The notes under the pieces were generated by a model, which saw nothing but the letters and a program-made list of their open reading frames with translations, did not search any database and was not told the origin of the DNA. The position numbers and the translations under genes are program-made. From Montifringilla adamsi (Eukaryota; Chordata; Aves; Passeriformes; Passeridae), in NCBI GenBank assembly GCA_017590115.1, contig JAGGNK010007060.1, positions 225,025-289,024 of the forward strand: a stretch of 64,000 bases of DNA, written 5' to 3'. Shown piece after piece: positions 48,386-60,770 of this stretch (positions within the stretch are counted from its first letter, which is position 1; every line of letters begins with the position of its first letter).

Positions 48386-49884
48386 TTGAGGGAACAGCTC
48401 TAATGCACGAGCAGGCAGAGGGAGACTGGCAGAAGCTGCAGAGCCTCCACAGGCACACCTTTGGTTCCTGTGTCCCATCCTCTGGCCACAACTCAATTAA
48501 ATCCCAATCACTGGCTCGTTAACCCTCCAGTGTGAGCAGACACTCCAGCAAACAGGGAACAGCAATAAAAGCAGAAGCCTGTAAGAGTGAAAATTAGTAA
48601 AATCAAAGTAATTAGCAAAGGGAAGAGAAAATTCCAGGTAGGTGTGGTAGCTGTCCTTTAGGAGTCAGAGCAAGAAAACTGTGAAAAACAGATGTGCTCT
48701 TCCTCCAGGATGGCAGGATGGGAAGAGGTGACACGGGGAATGCCAAAATGATTGATGGCTTTTTCTCCTCACTCCTCAGCAAGGAGAATGAACAATGGTC
48801 CATTGAGTAACCACGAAGAACAGAGAGAACAGAGCAGAACATTTCAGCAAGTTGGGGTTTTTCCAGTCAGCCAGACCTGGCAGAATCCAGCTGAGAGGAC
48901 ATGGGGGACTGGCTGAATCCTAGAGGAATCCACAAGGAATCCCTTCCCACACCTGGAAAAAGGAAGAGCAGGGACAGGTGCTGCAGTCACCTGAGTGAAA
49001 AAAAAAACAGCTTGGGGAATGTCAGAGGAGAAAACAGCCCCACTTGAATTCCTGGAAATTTCTGGAAACAAATAATGAAACAAAGTTTTCTTTTGTGCAT
49101 GGGAAATAATGAAATGATAAGTGGAGGCCAAGAATGATTTGCCAGGAACAAATCCTGCCCAGCCAGGCTCATTTCCTCCCCTGACAAGTAGCAGCTCTTA
49201 TGGACAATAGATATTGCATATCTTGACTGGAGCGAGGCTTTCAGCACAGCCTCCGCTGAGGGAACTAAAATGAAACCATTGTAAGGTGGACTCAGCTGTT
49301 TGAAACATCAAAAACCCTCCAAGAGGAATTGGTGTTGGTGTGGAAAAATGATGGAAAGCATTTTTGCAGATGCCCTGCCCGGGGTTTGGGCCATTCCCTG
49401 TTTGCCTTGTGTTTTGGAGGATGAAGGATTGAGTGGAAAGTTCTCTCAGGATTAACATCTTGATCCTTGAAGAAATGGTGTAAAAACAGCAGGACTCAGT
49501 GCAAATGTAAACTCAGTTTTAGATAAGAATAAACCCCCAGTAAAAGGAGCCAACAAGGCAAAAAACCTGGACAAAAACTTGTGGGGATTTTGGAAGAGCT
49601 TAAGTTCCCTGGAAATCAAAAACAGTGTGGAAAAGCAAGGATTGTCCTGAAATGTCTAAACAGGCTGGTTGGGATGTGTGGGATAATTCATGCACTCCCA
49701 CTCAGCCCTGGGAAGGCCTGAAAGTGAAAAATGAATTATTCCCTCTGGTCACTGAACTGGAGAAACCCCAGCATGGTCTCCAACTTCCTCACGAGGCCAA
49801 TTAGGGAAAGTCCTGAGAGCACAAAAAGGTGCTGAAAGTCTGTAAAAAAACTGACCCTGGAGGGAAATCTCAAAGATCTGGGTT

Positions 49885-50115
49885 TGGTTGTTTTAATCTA
49901 GAGAAAATAGGACAGAGAAGAAACATGATAAGAGTCTTCAAATATGTAACAGGTAGAAGGCAGCAGGAAACTCTCAATGCTTGGAGGGGAGCAGGGAGCT
50001 TCAACAATATCCAGAATTACAGTTTCTGCTGGATTTAAGGGAAAACTTCCCACTTAGGGAGTTAAGAAAGCCTTGGAGGGGATTGAGGGCATTAAATGCA
50101 GCTGGAAAAAGTACC
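49885..50115 (+). mobile_element. Old, diverged CR1 fragment
   Basis: ATGATAAGAGTCTTCAAATA with flanking CTAGAGAAAATAGGACAGAG looks like an ancient CR1 lineage distinct from the young copies. The 3' end is unclear. Confidence 0.55.
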
Positions 50116-50734
50116 ACAGATTATTGGTGTGTTGGGGAAGCCCCGAGGGAAGAAGTTTTGAGGCAAATGTACCTAGAAAGCTGCAGAAATGGATTTGAAA
50201 GGCTCAGGTGACATCTGGAGCTGGAGACATCCCAAGGGTGCTGTCCATGGATGAAGCATCTCTCAGCTCCCAGGAAGTTCTTTCCAGCAACCTCAAAACA
50301 GGAAAAAAAAAATAGAAAAATCAGCTCTAAGATGCAAACATTGAAAGGTTTCTAAGTCCCAGATAATTTCTTGAGGTCTCTTTGTGCCTTCAGTGACTGC
50401 AGACACAGACAGCGCCAGAATGGCTGAATTTCTGCTTCAGTGGTTTCTTGCCGCAGGTGAGAAAAGGGATGTTAAGCTGTGTTGGTGTCTTCTCCAAAAA
50501 TATATAAATAAAGATAGAGAAATAAATCAATCAATCAAGGCAGGCTGCATCCTGTGCATTTCTGGCAAGAGCAGCCTGCAATCCCATCACCTGGGAGACA
50601 ACCAGGGACTGGCACTGCTGCTCTGCCAGGGAACGAGAGGTTTTGTCAGGAACCTGAGGGATGGCTTTGGTTGGATCCCTCTGCAGACATTTAGGAGCCA
50701 AGGCAAGGAAATGAGAAGCAGCAGAGGTACAAAG

Positions 50735-50905
50735 AGCAGGGAAGGGGCTGAGGGAGCTGGGAAGGGGCTGAGCCTGGAGCAAAGGAGGCTCAGGGGGCCC
50801 TTGTGGCTCTGCACAAGTCCCTGCCAGGAGGGGACAGCCGGGGGGGTCGGGCTCTGCTCCAGGGAACAGGGACAGGAGCAGAGGGAACGGCCTCAGGCTG
50901 TGGGG
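50735..50905 (+). mobile_element. CR1 copy, second subfamily, 3'-truncated or internally deleted
   Basis: Near-identical to 12130-12280 up to GGAACGGCCTCAGGCTG, where it jumps to GGGGATTCTCTAATTCTGGG, a sequence also found next to the copy at 15436-15830. Confidence 0.85.
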
Positions 50906-51911
50906 ATTCTCTAATTCTGGGAAATTGGCTGAGTTGCCACTTCAGCTCCTTCCAGAGGGTTCTGAGGTCGTGCTGAGCAATCCTCCCCGTGCTGGGGATG
51001 TGATAATGGAATTCCGTGCAATTAAAATGACGCCTCCCCCCAGAAGCCTCTCTCTGCTTTTCCAGATGTTTGTCCTCTTCTCTGGGCAGCAATTTGCTGC
51101 TAATAAATTGTGTTGTGCAAATAGAATATCGTTAATCAGCTGATCCAATTCAATCAAGTTTAAACCCACATTTTCACTGAGGAATCCCTAACCCAGATTA
51201 ATTTAGAAAGTGAGGGAGTTTGATCCCTTCACCCTTAGAAATCACACATGCAAAAGCCATGTTGCTGTTCATAGTGCTGATATCCAGCAGAAATGCTCAG
51301 AATCTGGGAAATACATGGGAAAAGCAAAAAAATAATAAAGAAAAATTATTTCTCTTGTGTTCCAGCGGAGCCCACCTGTCCTCTACCTCCCTGATCATGA
51401 TGGCTTTTCCCAAATTCCAATTTATTGAAGTGGTGAATGTTCAGCCAGGCTCTGTGTCTCCTTTTTTTTACAAAGACAATTTCTGCACCAGGTTTTCCTG
51501 GACATTCATTCCTTTTTCCATTCAAAAATTCTTTTCACATTTAAAAAGTGTGTCTGGGCAGAAAATGCAGATTTCAGGCATTTCTTCAGCATTTTCAGGT
51601 ATTGGAAAATCCATCTGGGGTTGTGACTTTGCTCCAGCTCTCACGGAGCTGCTGCCCACCTGCACGTCCCTCTGTGCTCCAGGCACAGCGAGCCTGGTGC
51701 TTCCAGGAGTTCATTCCCTGTGCAAGACTTCTGATGGAACAGGAAATGTTTGGATTTCCATTTGGAGAACAATTCCATTTAAAGATTCTGTGATCCAGAA
51801 CACACTCAAGGGGTTTTGTCCAAGAAATCCCCAGGAAAGAGAACAAACAAAAAAAACCTAAAGAAACCTCTGTAGGTCAGTGTAGAGATGTTGGAAATAA
51901 TAAATGAGAAA

Positions 51912-52060
51912 TCCTGGAAACACAAAGTTGGAAGAGACCTTCAGGATCATCCAGTCCACCCAGCACCACCCACCTGGAGAAGAGCTACAGATCCCACATC
52001 ATTGATTCCAGAAGATTCAGGAATTCTCTCTTGGAATGACACAAATTGGATTCATCAAGC
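51912..52060 (-). mobile_element. Diverged CR1 3'-end fragment
   Basis: CAAAGTTGGAAGAGACCTTC, AGGATCATCCAGTCC, then a poorly conserved body. Confidence 0.65.
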
Positions 52061-53032
52061 ACCTCCTTTGTTGCTGCCAGGTAGAGAAAAATCATCCTGG
52101 GTGCAACAAAAGGCCTTGCTGTTACTCTTGGTTTCTTTATTACATGGTGACAATATAAAATTTAAAATTTCAAGTGTCAAACAGGATCCCATGTTTTTCC
52201 CCAAGTCAGTGGGCAGAGCTCACTGGAGTCACACTCCAAAGGAATTTAGTCCTTGCAACAAAATATTAAGGAAACTGGTCCAGTGTGAATAATTTCCAAT
52301 CTTTTGGATAATCCCCTTATTCCTGCACATTCAACCTGCAGCAGACACCACAGAATATCATCAGAAGCCTCAAACTCAGTTTGTGCTGGTGATTAATGCA
52401 GGTGTTAATTCCTCCAATTAACATTTGTGCAAAGATACTCTGCTTTCCAAAGATCAGGAGCTCACAGGTGTTGGATGTCACTGGTATCATTGACCTGGGG
52501 CATTAAATCACCTGGGAATTCGGGAGGCTTGAAGAATTTAATCACAGTTTTTCTCAAACTATTATGAAATTTCTGGTAATTTGTGTTCCTGCCTGGATGG
52601 GAATTCAGTAGTAAAATATCTTTTTGATACCTTTTGAAACCAAAAGTTATCTTTTGATATCTTTTTGCTTCAACCCCCTCACCCAGCCAGGCTTCCAAAC
52701 TGAAAGGAAATGCCAGGAGATTTTGCTGAACCCCCCCAGATGTGAAAGGTTTGGGGGTTTTGGGGTTCAGGACTGAGGTCAGAGCTCACCAGGGGCTGCA
52801 GCTCATCCAGAAGGGCATCACCAACCTCAGTGCCCTGATGGCACCTGAGCTTTTCCAGGAATCTGCAGGAAGTTTCCTCAGGGCAGTGCAGGAAACAGCT
52901 CTGGCTCATCTGGAACAGGGAGGAAGCTCCAGCTCAGCGAGGAGTTTTTATTCACTGGGAAGTAACAAAGGAAAGACCTTGGAGGAAAACTCCAGGCAGG
53001 AAAATCTGAGTGGGTAAAAATCAACATCAGGG

Positions 53033-53215
53033 AATCACAGAACAATTTGGGTTGGGAGGATCTTAAATCCCACCCAGTGCCACCCTGCCATGGCAGGGAC
53101 ACCTTCCCCTGTGCCAGGCTGCTCCAGCCCCAGTGTCCAGCCTGGCCTTGGGCACTGCCAGGGATCCAGGGGCAGCCCCAGCTGCTCTGGGCACCCTGTG
53201 CCAGGGCCAGAGGCT
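53033..53215 (-). mobile_element. CR1 3'-end fragment (left arm of inverted pair)
   Basis: ATTTGGGTTGGGAGGATCTT to CACCCTGTGCCAGGGCC. Complementary to the 3' half of the copy 100 bp to its right. Confidence 0.92.
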
Positions 53216-53307
53216 CAGCTCTTCCTGCCACACTTAAAAACTCCAAAACCTCTCTCAGGATCTCAACCTCAAAAAAAAACAAACCCAAAATTATACAGTC
53301 AACATGG

Positions 53308-53640
53308 GAGAGCTCAGAGCCCCTGGCAGGGCCTGAAGGGGCTCCAGGAGAGCTGCAGAGGGACTGGGGACAAGGCCTGAAGGGACAGGACACAGGGAAT
53401 GGCTTCAAAGTAGGATTTGATGAGAGATTGGGAATGAGGAATTGTTCCCTGGCAGGGTGGGAAGACTCTGGGATGGAATTCCCAGAGCAGCTGGGGCTAC
53501 CCCTGGATCCCTGGCAGTGCCCAAGGCCAGGCTGGACACTGGGGCTGGAGCAGCCTGGCACAGGGGAAGGTGTCCCTGCCATGGCAGGGGTGGCACTGGG
53601 TGGAATTTAATGTCCTTCCAACCCATACCATTCCATGACT
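53308..53640 (+). mobile_element. CR1 copy (right arm of inverted pair)
   Basis: GAGAGCTCAGAGCCCCTGGC to CCAACCCATACCATTCCATG, young type. Confidence 0.92.
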
Positions 53641-55359
53641 GTAAAATTCCCACAGATGAAAACAATTGCCAGCATCATTTCTTATTGACACCAACCCATG
53701 TCCAGAACCTCTCACTTCTTAACTTCCAAGAAAATCAGGATTCCCTTTCCATTTGCAGCCCTGCTGGCCCTGCTGTGCCATTTCACACCCAATTTCCCAG
53801 CCCAGCAGGCCTGGCAGGAGCAGGGGGTGCTGAGCCTGGCTTACCAAGAGAAGCGAGTCAGGGCAGGCCCAGCCTGGCAGCAAAGCCCAGCTCTGCCAGG
53901 CGTGTCCTTGTGCGTCCCTGTGTCCCAACACTCCCACTCCACTGCCCAGCAAGGGACAATGGCAGGGGACTGTCCCTCAGCAGGCACAGGCTGGGGTTTT
54001 TGGGGTGTCTGTGCAGGGCAGGATGATCCTGAGGGTCCCTTGCAGGATATTCTTGCTGCTGTAATTCCCTTTATGAGGTACCACAATGATCCTCAGCAGT
54101 GCATCCTGTTAAAGTACAGATTTTCCTGACTTGTTTCACTGGCTACAATGTCTGGAAAACATCCAACCAATTTTTTTTAGTGGAAGCTGATCCACCTGAC
54201 ACTGGCACTTGCAATGAGTGCAGGGCAATTATGGTCTGAATTCTACCAAAAGTGAGGTGAAGCAGAACAGAACTCTGTGTGTTGTACCAGCAAAATGTGG
54301 GGATTTATCTCCCAAATTTTAGATTAGGTAAAACACAGAACAATTCCTGCAGCAAATACATCTGGAAAACAACCTGTGGAAAATACAGCAACAGTTGCAG
54401 GGCAGCAGGAAGTCAAGAGCCCCTTGCAGAGATGGTGTGAGTGCTGATACACCAAAAAAAAGGAGAATATTTTAGTAATTCCCATGTCGAAATGAGATAC
54501 AAAAAATGAAACAATGACCTGTGGCGTTGCTTTATGGGATGTGGAGCCCTCTGCGTTGTGTAATAAGAGGTTCCAAGGCTGCCAGGCAGAACAACTCGTG
54601 CTTTTCTCAGCACAAGAACTCAGGGAGTAGCAGCAACTCCTTCGCCGCCTTTGGGGCAGCGGAATCTGCCCAGTTCCCTCCCTGTCCCAAACTGGAGGAT
54701 CCCACGCAATCAGCAATTCCCAGCACCACTTCTTTTGCTGATGCCTCCCTGGGGTGCCCCGTTCCCCATTTCTCAGGGCAATCCCAGAGAAAACAGAAGG
54801 TCCCAACGCCTCCCTCCTGCTCCTGGGGCAGCAAAGCCCAGAACTGACCCCTGACAACGCTGCAGCAGCTGGCAACGCTGGCACCTTTCCCTTGGCACCA
54901 CCAGCCCCTGTAAAACGAGCCCAGGGAGCCCACACCTTGTCTCCTCACCTGTTTAGGAGCAGCCACACCAAACCCCCGGGCAGGGGACAAGACGGGCAGC
55001 AGTGCCACAATCCCCTCTCAGGATTTGCCATCTTTGCTGCCCCAGCCCCTCACCCCAAGCCCTGCCAGGTGCTCACACGGGGGGTGGTGACACATTCCCC
55101 CATGGCTGGCTCCTGGCACAGGGATGCAGGAGAGTCAGGGGATGCGAGTGCCAGCCGTGTCGGGCTGGCAGCATTTCCATGGCGATGGCGCCGTTTGTCT
55201 GCAGCTCTGCCCGTGCCGGGAGCTCCGGGAGAGGGAGCGACACAAACCCAGAGCCGTGGTGGGGGTGACCTGGGGCTGCAGCCCGTGGGGGGATCTATGC
55301 CATCATCCCCAGGCAGGTGTGGGCACACGAGTGTGTAACACACAGGGAGAGCTCTTGGA

Positions 55360-55745
55360 GAGGCCACCAAGATGGGGAAGGGTCTGGAGGAGCCAAACAA
55401 GGGCAGCTGAGGGACCTTGGAGTGTCCCAGGGAGACCCACCAGGGGATGCAGCTCCTCCTGAGAGCCAGCGCCCATCTCTGCTCCTGGGACCTGGCTGGA
55501 GCTGGGCCTGCAGGGATTTAGGTTGGATTTTAGGGGAAGGTTCTTCCCCAGAGGCTGCTGGCACTGCCCAGGCTGCCCAGGGAATGGGCACGGCCCCGAG
55601 GCTGCCAGAGCTCCAGGAGCCTTTGGCCAGCGCTGCCAGGGATGCCCAGGCTGGGATTTTGGGGGTCTGGGCAGGACCAGGGGTGGGATTGATGATCCTG
55701 TGGGTCCCTTGCAGGAGGGACCATTTTATAGATTTCAATGTATTA
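55360..55745 (+). mobile_element. CR1-like copy of a third type, about 385 bp
   Basis: GGAGCCAAACAAGGGCAGCT, CAGGTGGG-like centre lost, GGTTGGATTTTAGGGGAAGG, then GATGATCCTGTGGGTCCCTT. Confidence 0.8.
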
Positions 55746-57177
55746 AAGATAAATAGTTAGTTCCATTGGGAGCTAATGTCTCTCCCCTGCCCCAAATCCT
55801 TATTTCCTCAAGATATTCCATGATCCTGTGTTCCTGGAGGAGCTCTGGGCATTATTTAATTTTCAGGACCAATCAATGCTGGCACTGCAGGCAGGGATGG
55901 GTGGAATGAGCAGAGGGTGAAGGAGCAGCACAGGCCAGGAGCCACCACAGCTTTGGTGGCAGAGTCAGCGTCACCTGTGGGACTGCAGCACCGCTGGAAT
56001 TTTGGGTTTTGGTGGCTTTAACTGGGGTGGAGCCGCATTCCACCTGCTGCAAGGTGTGGGCAGGATGCTGCAGGTGAGTGTGGGCTGGGGATGAGCACAC
56101 GATGCAACAGCAACGAAGAAAACAAATCAGAATTTCATTTCCTACAAGAAGCAGCAGCTCTGCCCTGTTTGGGGATGGGCTCTGACAGTCATACTGGAAA
56201 ATTGCCCTTAGAAACCCACAGGAAGCAACAAAGGCCCTTTAGCAGAAGGGGAAGATAAAATTTGCCTTTTTCAACATCCATGCCTGGGCTTGTCACATGA
56301 AATCTGAGCACTGACCAGTGTGAAAATGCCAAAGAAACTGGAATGCTTGAAGTTTGCTTTCTATCCTGTCTTTCTTTAAAGAAAAAGAAAAAAAAAAAAA
56401 CAACAAAAAGGCTTTTACCACTTTGTAGCCCTACCAAAATAAATAATTAACAATAATGAAATTGTTCCATATCACATAAAAAACGGCCCCAGGCCTCACT
56501 TTTTGGTGGATGATTTATATCTATCGTTTCCTTTGGCAGGGAGAGAAACAGCTCTGGCTCTATCTCGAGATAAAATTATAAACACAAATATCACACAGCA
56601 AAGGGCACTCCAAGTTTTGAAGTCCTGCAAGGCCCAATCCCAGTTTTGTTTTTTTTCCATAATGTCACCTCACACAGGGGAAACTGTTCCAGTTTCAGCA
56701 GATTCCCTTTGATTTCTCGAATTTAGTGGGCAACACACAATGGCTGAAGCCTGGGAGAATCCAAACTGGAGATTTTTATGTTGTGTCACATCCAAAGATC
56801 CCTCCACAGGTGATCCTGGAACAACCCACCTCTCCAGAAAATACTGTTTTCTCCAGAAAATATTGTTTTATCTTTGTCACCAGCCCAGCTCCAGCTGTTC
56901 TCCCCCCGGGAGAGCGATCCATGAGATTTTTGCTCTCCAGCTGCCCTTCCACACCACAAATCCCTTTTGTGCAGGACCCAGGAATGGGAGAAGGAGGACC
57001 AATATCTGCAATTATGTAACTTGGCACCACCTGCCCTGAGAGTGGCATTTGGGAACGAGGAGAAAGCGAAAACCCCTTTGTTCAGTGGAATTTTCCTCCA
57101 TGTATTTGTTGGATGTGCAGTTCTTGGAGATGAGCTGGAAAAGAGGCAACAAAATCTGACAGCCCTGGAGGGCAAAG

Positions 57178-57305
57178 GGATCCTGGGCTGGAGCAGGGCA
57201 AGAGAGGAGGTCTTGCCCTGCTCAGGTGAGAGCCCACCTGCAGAGCTGTCCCAGCCCTGGGGCCCAGCACAGGGAATCAGGGAACTGCTGGAGGAGCCCA
57301 GAGGA
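57178..57305 (+). mobile_element. CR1 5'-region fragment
   Basis: GAGGTCTTGCCCTGCTCAGG then GAGAGCCCACCTGCAGAGCT, shared with 5929-5990. Confidence 0.7.
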
Positions 57306-57545
57306 GACACGGATCTCCCACCCAAACCAGTCTGGGATTCTGTGCTCTGCCACCTGGGAGAGGGGAGACAGCTGAAGCCCAGGGATGGACAAGCAGATGG
57401 AAAAGCAGGGTTAAAGAATGGAACTTCTTCCTCTTCCCTGTTTGCTGAACTTATTGTGGTCCTGGGAGGAGGAACCTTTCTCTGGCAGAGCCCTTAGGGG
57501 CCATTTCCATCCCAAACTTCTAAAGTTTAATGGCATTTTCATAGA

Positions 57546-57720
57546 ATCATGAATCCCAGACCCATTTGGGTTGAAAGGGACTTGAAAGTTCATCTCATCC
57601 CACCCCTGCCATGGCAGGGACACCTTCCCCTGTGCCAGGCTGCTCCAGCCCCAGTGTCCAGCCTGGCCTTGGGCACTGCCAGCGATCCAGGGGCAGCCCC
57701 AGCTGCTCTGGGCAGCACCA
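57546..57720 (-). mobile_element. CR1 3'-end fragment
   Basis: CATTTGGGTTGAAAGGGACT to CCCCAGCTGCTCTGGGCAGC. Confidence 0.92.
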
Positions 57721-58727
57721 GCTCCTCATTCCCAGCACTTCTTTGCCCACCCCAAAGCAGCTGCTGGAAGGAAAAAGGGCTGTGGAAGGGGAAATGGAAG
57801 AGGCTGCTGAGTTCCGTGAGGGCTTTTGAACAAACAAGTAAATGTGATAATGGGAGAAAATGAGAGGCTTTTCCTGGCTGGATATGGATGAGAGGTTTCA
57901 GAGGGAGAAATCCTGCTCTCAGGATACACTCACAGTATTTTCATAAGGATTTGTCCTTCAGAGGTGGATTATACAACTTTTCTTATTACAGGAATGGGAA
58001 GATTAAAGACCCCAAATGCTCTGTGCTTTGGAGTTGCTGTAATAAATGTGCCAAGAATCTGGAGAGGTTTCCAAAATGCATTTTAATCCATAGTAGGCTG
58101 GAAGTTGTGCACTGTAAGCAATTTTCATTGTTAGATGGAAGTAAATATAAATTACTGGAGAATCTGAAAATCCTGTTCCACCCAGCAGCTCACAGAGCAT
58201 TTCAATCCTGTGTACACAGGCATTTGGAAGGGAGGAAGGCAAAAAAGCTGTGACAAACCACCACTTAATGACACATTTGCCAAATGGAGCTGGTGGTTTG
58301 CATGCACAAAAGCTCTTCCTGCACCTCCTGAAGTGCACAAACAGCTTTCCTCTATGCAAAGCACCTCTGCAGGATGTCCACACCTCTATCCAGGATGGTG
58401 CAAGGGCAGGGAGAGATGGAAAATTCAGATTTGCAATTGTAGAGGCCAAGCTGGGGTCCCTTTCAAAGTTAGTTTTCAGCTCCTCATTTAAATACATATT
58501 TTATATTTATATTTTTATAGCTTTAAATATATTAAAGAGAAGCCATTGGGAGCTAATCTCTCTCCCCTGCCCCAAATCCTTATTCCAGGCTCTCCCAAGT
58601 GTGTTAGATGTGAAAGGCCTGAGCAGGGAGCGTTATCAGAGTGGCTGCAGTGCCCAGGGGATGAGTCACGGAGCAGATTCCCATTGCTGCCTGTGGACAG
58701 AGCACTTGGAACACAAAAGGCTGGGAG

Positions 58728-58757
58728 GAGGAGGAGGAGGAGGAGGAGGAGGAGGGA
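58728..58757. repeat. (GGA)n microsatellite
   Basis: Nine to ten GGA units. Confidence 0.95.
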
Positions 58758-59112
58758 AAGCACTGCAGCAGCCCCCAGCTCCTGGGAGGCTGGAGGTGGA
58801 GCTGGCGGGTGAGAACTGCAGGAATTGTTTCCATCACATGGTTAATGACTCAGCAGCGTCAGCCCAAAATATTTATTTATATTTTTTTTTCTCCTCTCCA
58901 CCAGCTCGTCCATGGAAAGGAATGGGGGCACTGGGAGAGGGGAGGGAGGCTGGGGCTCTGCTGGCTGAGCATCACACGCATTTTCCACTCTGGATCTGCC
59001 ATCTCCAGGGCTGGAACACCTGGGAGGCAACACCCCCAGAGACATTCCAGCTGGATTCGGTGCCCAGAGCTGCCTGGAGTTTTGGGCACCTCGACATAAA
59101 ATAGATTAAAAT

Positions 59113-59280
59113 TAAGACCTTGGAGAGTGTCCAAAGGAGGGACATGGGGATGGGAAAGGGTCTGGTTTGGACAGCACTCCCAGGGATGCACAGGGGGCAT
59201 TGTTGGGGTCTGTGCAGGGCCAGGCTTGGATCAGGGATCCCTCTGGGTCCTTCCAGCTCAAGAGAATCCAGGATTCTAAG
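59113..59280 (+). mobile_element. CR1-like fragment of the third type
   Basis: GAGAGTGTCCAAAGGAGGGA, GGGAAAGGGTCTGG, ending CAAGAGAATCCAGGATTCT. Confidence 0.65.
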
Positions 59281-60192
59281 CTTGGATCAAGGCCTGCCGT
59301 CAATAAATGCACCTTTCTCTTCCCCAGCACGAGGAATTGAACCCCCAGGAGCTGTCCTGGGGTGCAGCTGGAACCCCAGCAGTGAGGAGGTGCAAATCCA
59401 GCCCTGGGCACGCTGTCCCTGCACTCCCAAACTGCCTCTCCCAGCCCTGGGGGCAGCCAGGAGGGGAGGAATGGCCGGGAGGGAGAGGGAGGAAGCCTCA
59501 TCCTCTCAGGCCACGCTGAGGCTGCTGCTGAGCTGGCTCTGTTCCTCCTGCTCCCAGAGCAAGAAGTGAGAGGATTTGCAGTTTTGTTTTAAGCCTAGCT
59601 TAAGCACACCCAGGGCGAGGACACACATCTGACACCAGAAATGCCCCACTGGCTGGTTTTTAGGTGCCAAGAGCTGCCTCAGAGCACAGGCTGCTCCCAG
59701 CAGGACCTCGCGGGGAGGAGCAGAGCCTGGCTGGGCCCTGAGGCTGCAGGAAGGGTCACCACTTCTCACTCAGCATCTCCACCATCTGTGCTGCCCTGCC
59801 CTCTTTCTCAGGGGGCAGCCAACGCCACAGTCCAGCTCTTAATTTAGACCCCAAATGTTATTTATGAGTTCATCATCCCAGATGGACTCAGTCCCAGGAA
59901 TCTCTGCTATCAAAGATTCGTTAAATTCTCTGTTTTACAAATTACAGTTTTACAAATTGAGATTAATCAATGCCTCCCCTTGCTGCCTGTTTGTGTTCCC
60001 TATTCCCTGCTTGTAGGCAGGTGCTCCACAGCTCAGGTGCACACCCAAGGAGTTGGAAGAACCCCTTTGAACTCACAGCCAGGCTGGTATGAAGTAAGAA
60101 AATGTAAATTTGCTGAAGTTTGCCACTTCCAGTCACCTTGCCTATCAAACAGAAACATCCCAGAGAGACTAAAACCACGATCAGCCCAATGA

Positions 60193-60300
60193 TCTGACAT
60201 AATCCCAGAATCTGCAGGGTGGGAAGAGCCCTTCAGGCTCAGCCAGTCCCACCCCAGCACCACCAGCATCACCCCAAACCCTGTCCCTAAATGCCACTTC
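60193..60300 (-). mobile_element. CR1 3'-end fragment, second subfamily
   Basis: GGGAAGAGCCCTTCAGGCTC then CATCACCCCAAACCCTGTCC, like 44275-44330. Confidence 0.75.
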
Positions 60301-60477
60301 CCTGGTGAGGGGTATTGATATTTGCAGTGATTTCCAAGAAGAAAAGTGAGAAGTTTCAGGAGCAGCAGCCACTCTGCAGCCCTTCAAGCAGAGCCCACTC
60401 CAGCCTGGCTTTCTGCTGGGCGGGGGACACTCTGAGGACTCCTTTGGTCCAAAATTGAAATCCCAGGTATCTCAGAT

Positions 60478-60770
60478 AACCATGGAATGGTTTGGGTTGG
60501 GAGGGACCTCACAGCCCATCCAGTGCCACCCCTGCCCTGGCAGGGACACCTTCCCCTGTGCCAGGCTGCTCCAGCCCCAGTGTCCAGCCTGGCCTTGGGC
60601 ACGGCCAGGGATCCAGGGGCAGCCCCAGCTGCTCTGGGCACCCTGTGCCAGGGCCTGCCCACCCTGCCAGGGAACAATTCCTCATTGCCCAGATCCCATC
60701 CAGCCCTGCCCTCTGGCACTGGCAGCCATTCCCTGGCTCCTGACCCTCCAGGATTTGAGGTGAGTTTGAG
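60478..60770 (-). mobile_element. CR1 copy, about 290 bp
   Basis: ACCATGGAATGGTTTGGGTT to CAGCCATTCCCTGGCTCCTG, young type. Confidence 0.93.

Noticed and set aside
52742..53017. 91-codon frame MKGLGVLGF...
   Set aside because: No family recognised, no splice context, and its right end approaches a CR1; not enough to call a gene.
53698..54129. 143-codon frame MSRTSHFL... with a hydrophobic start
   Set aside because: Looks signal-like, but there is no homology I recognise and overlapping frames are similar; flanked by CR1 and a CR1-like 3' end at about 54014-54090.
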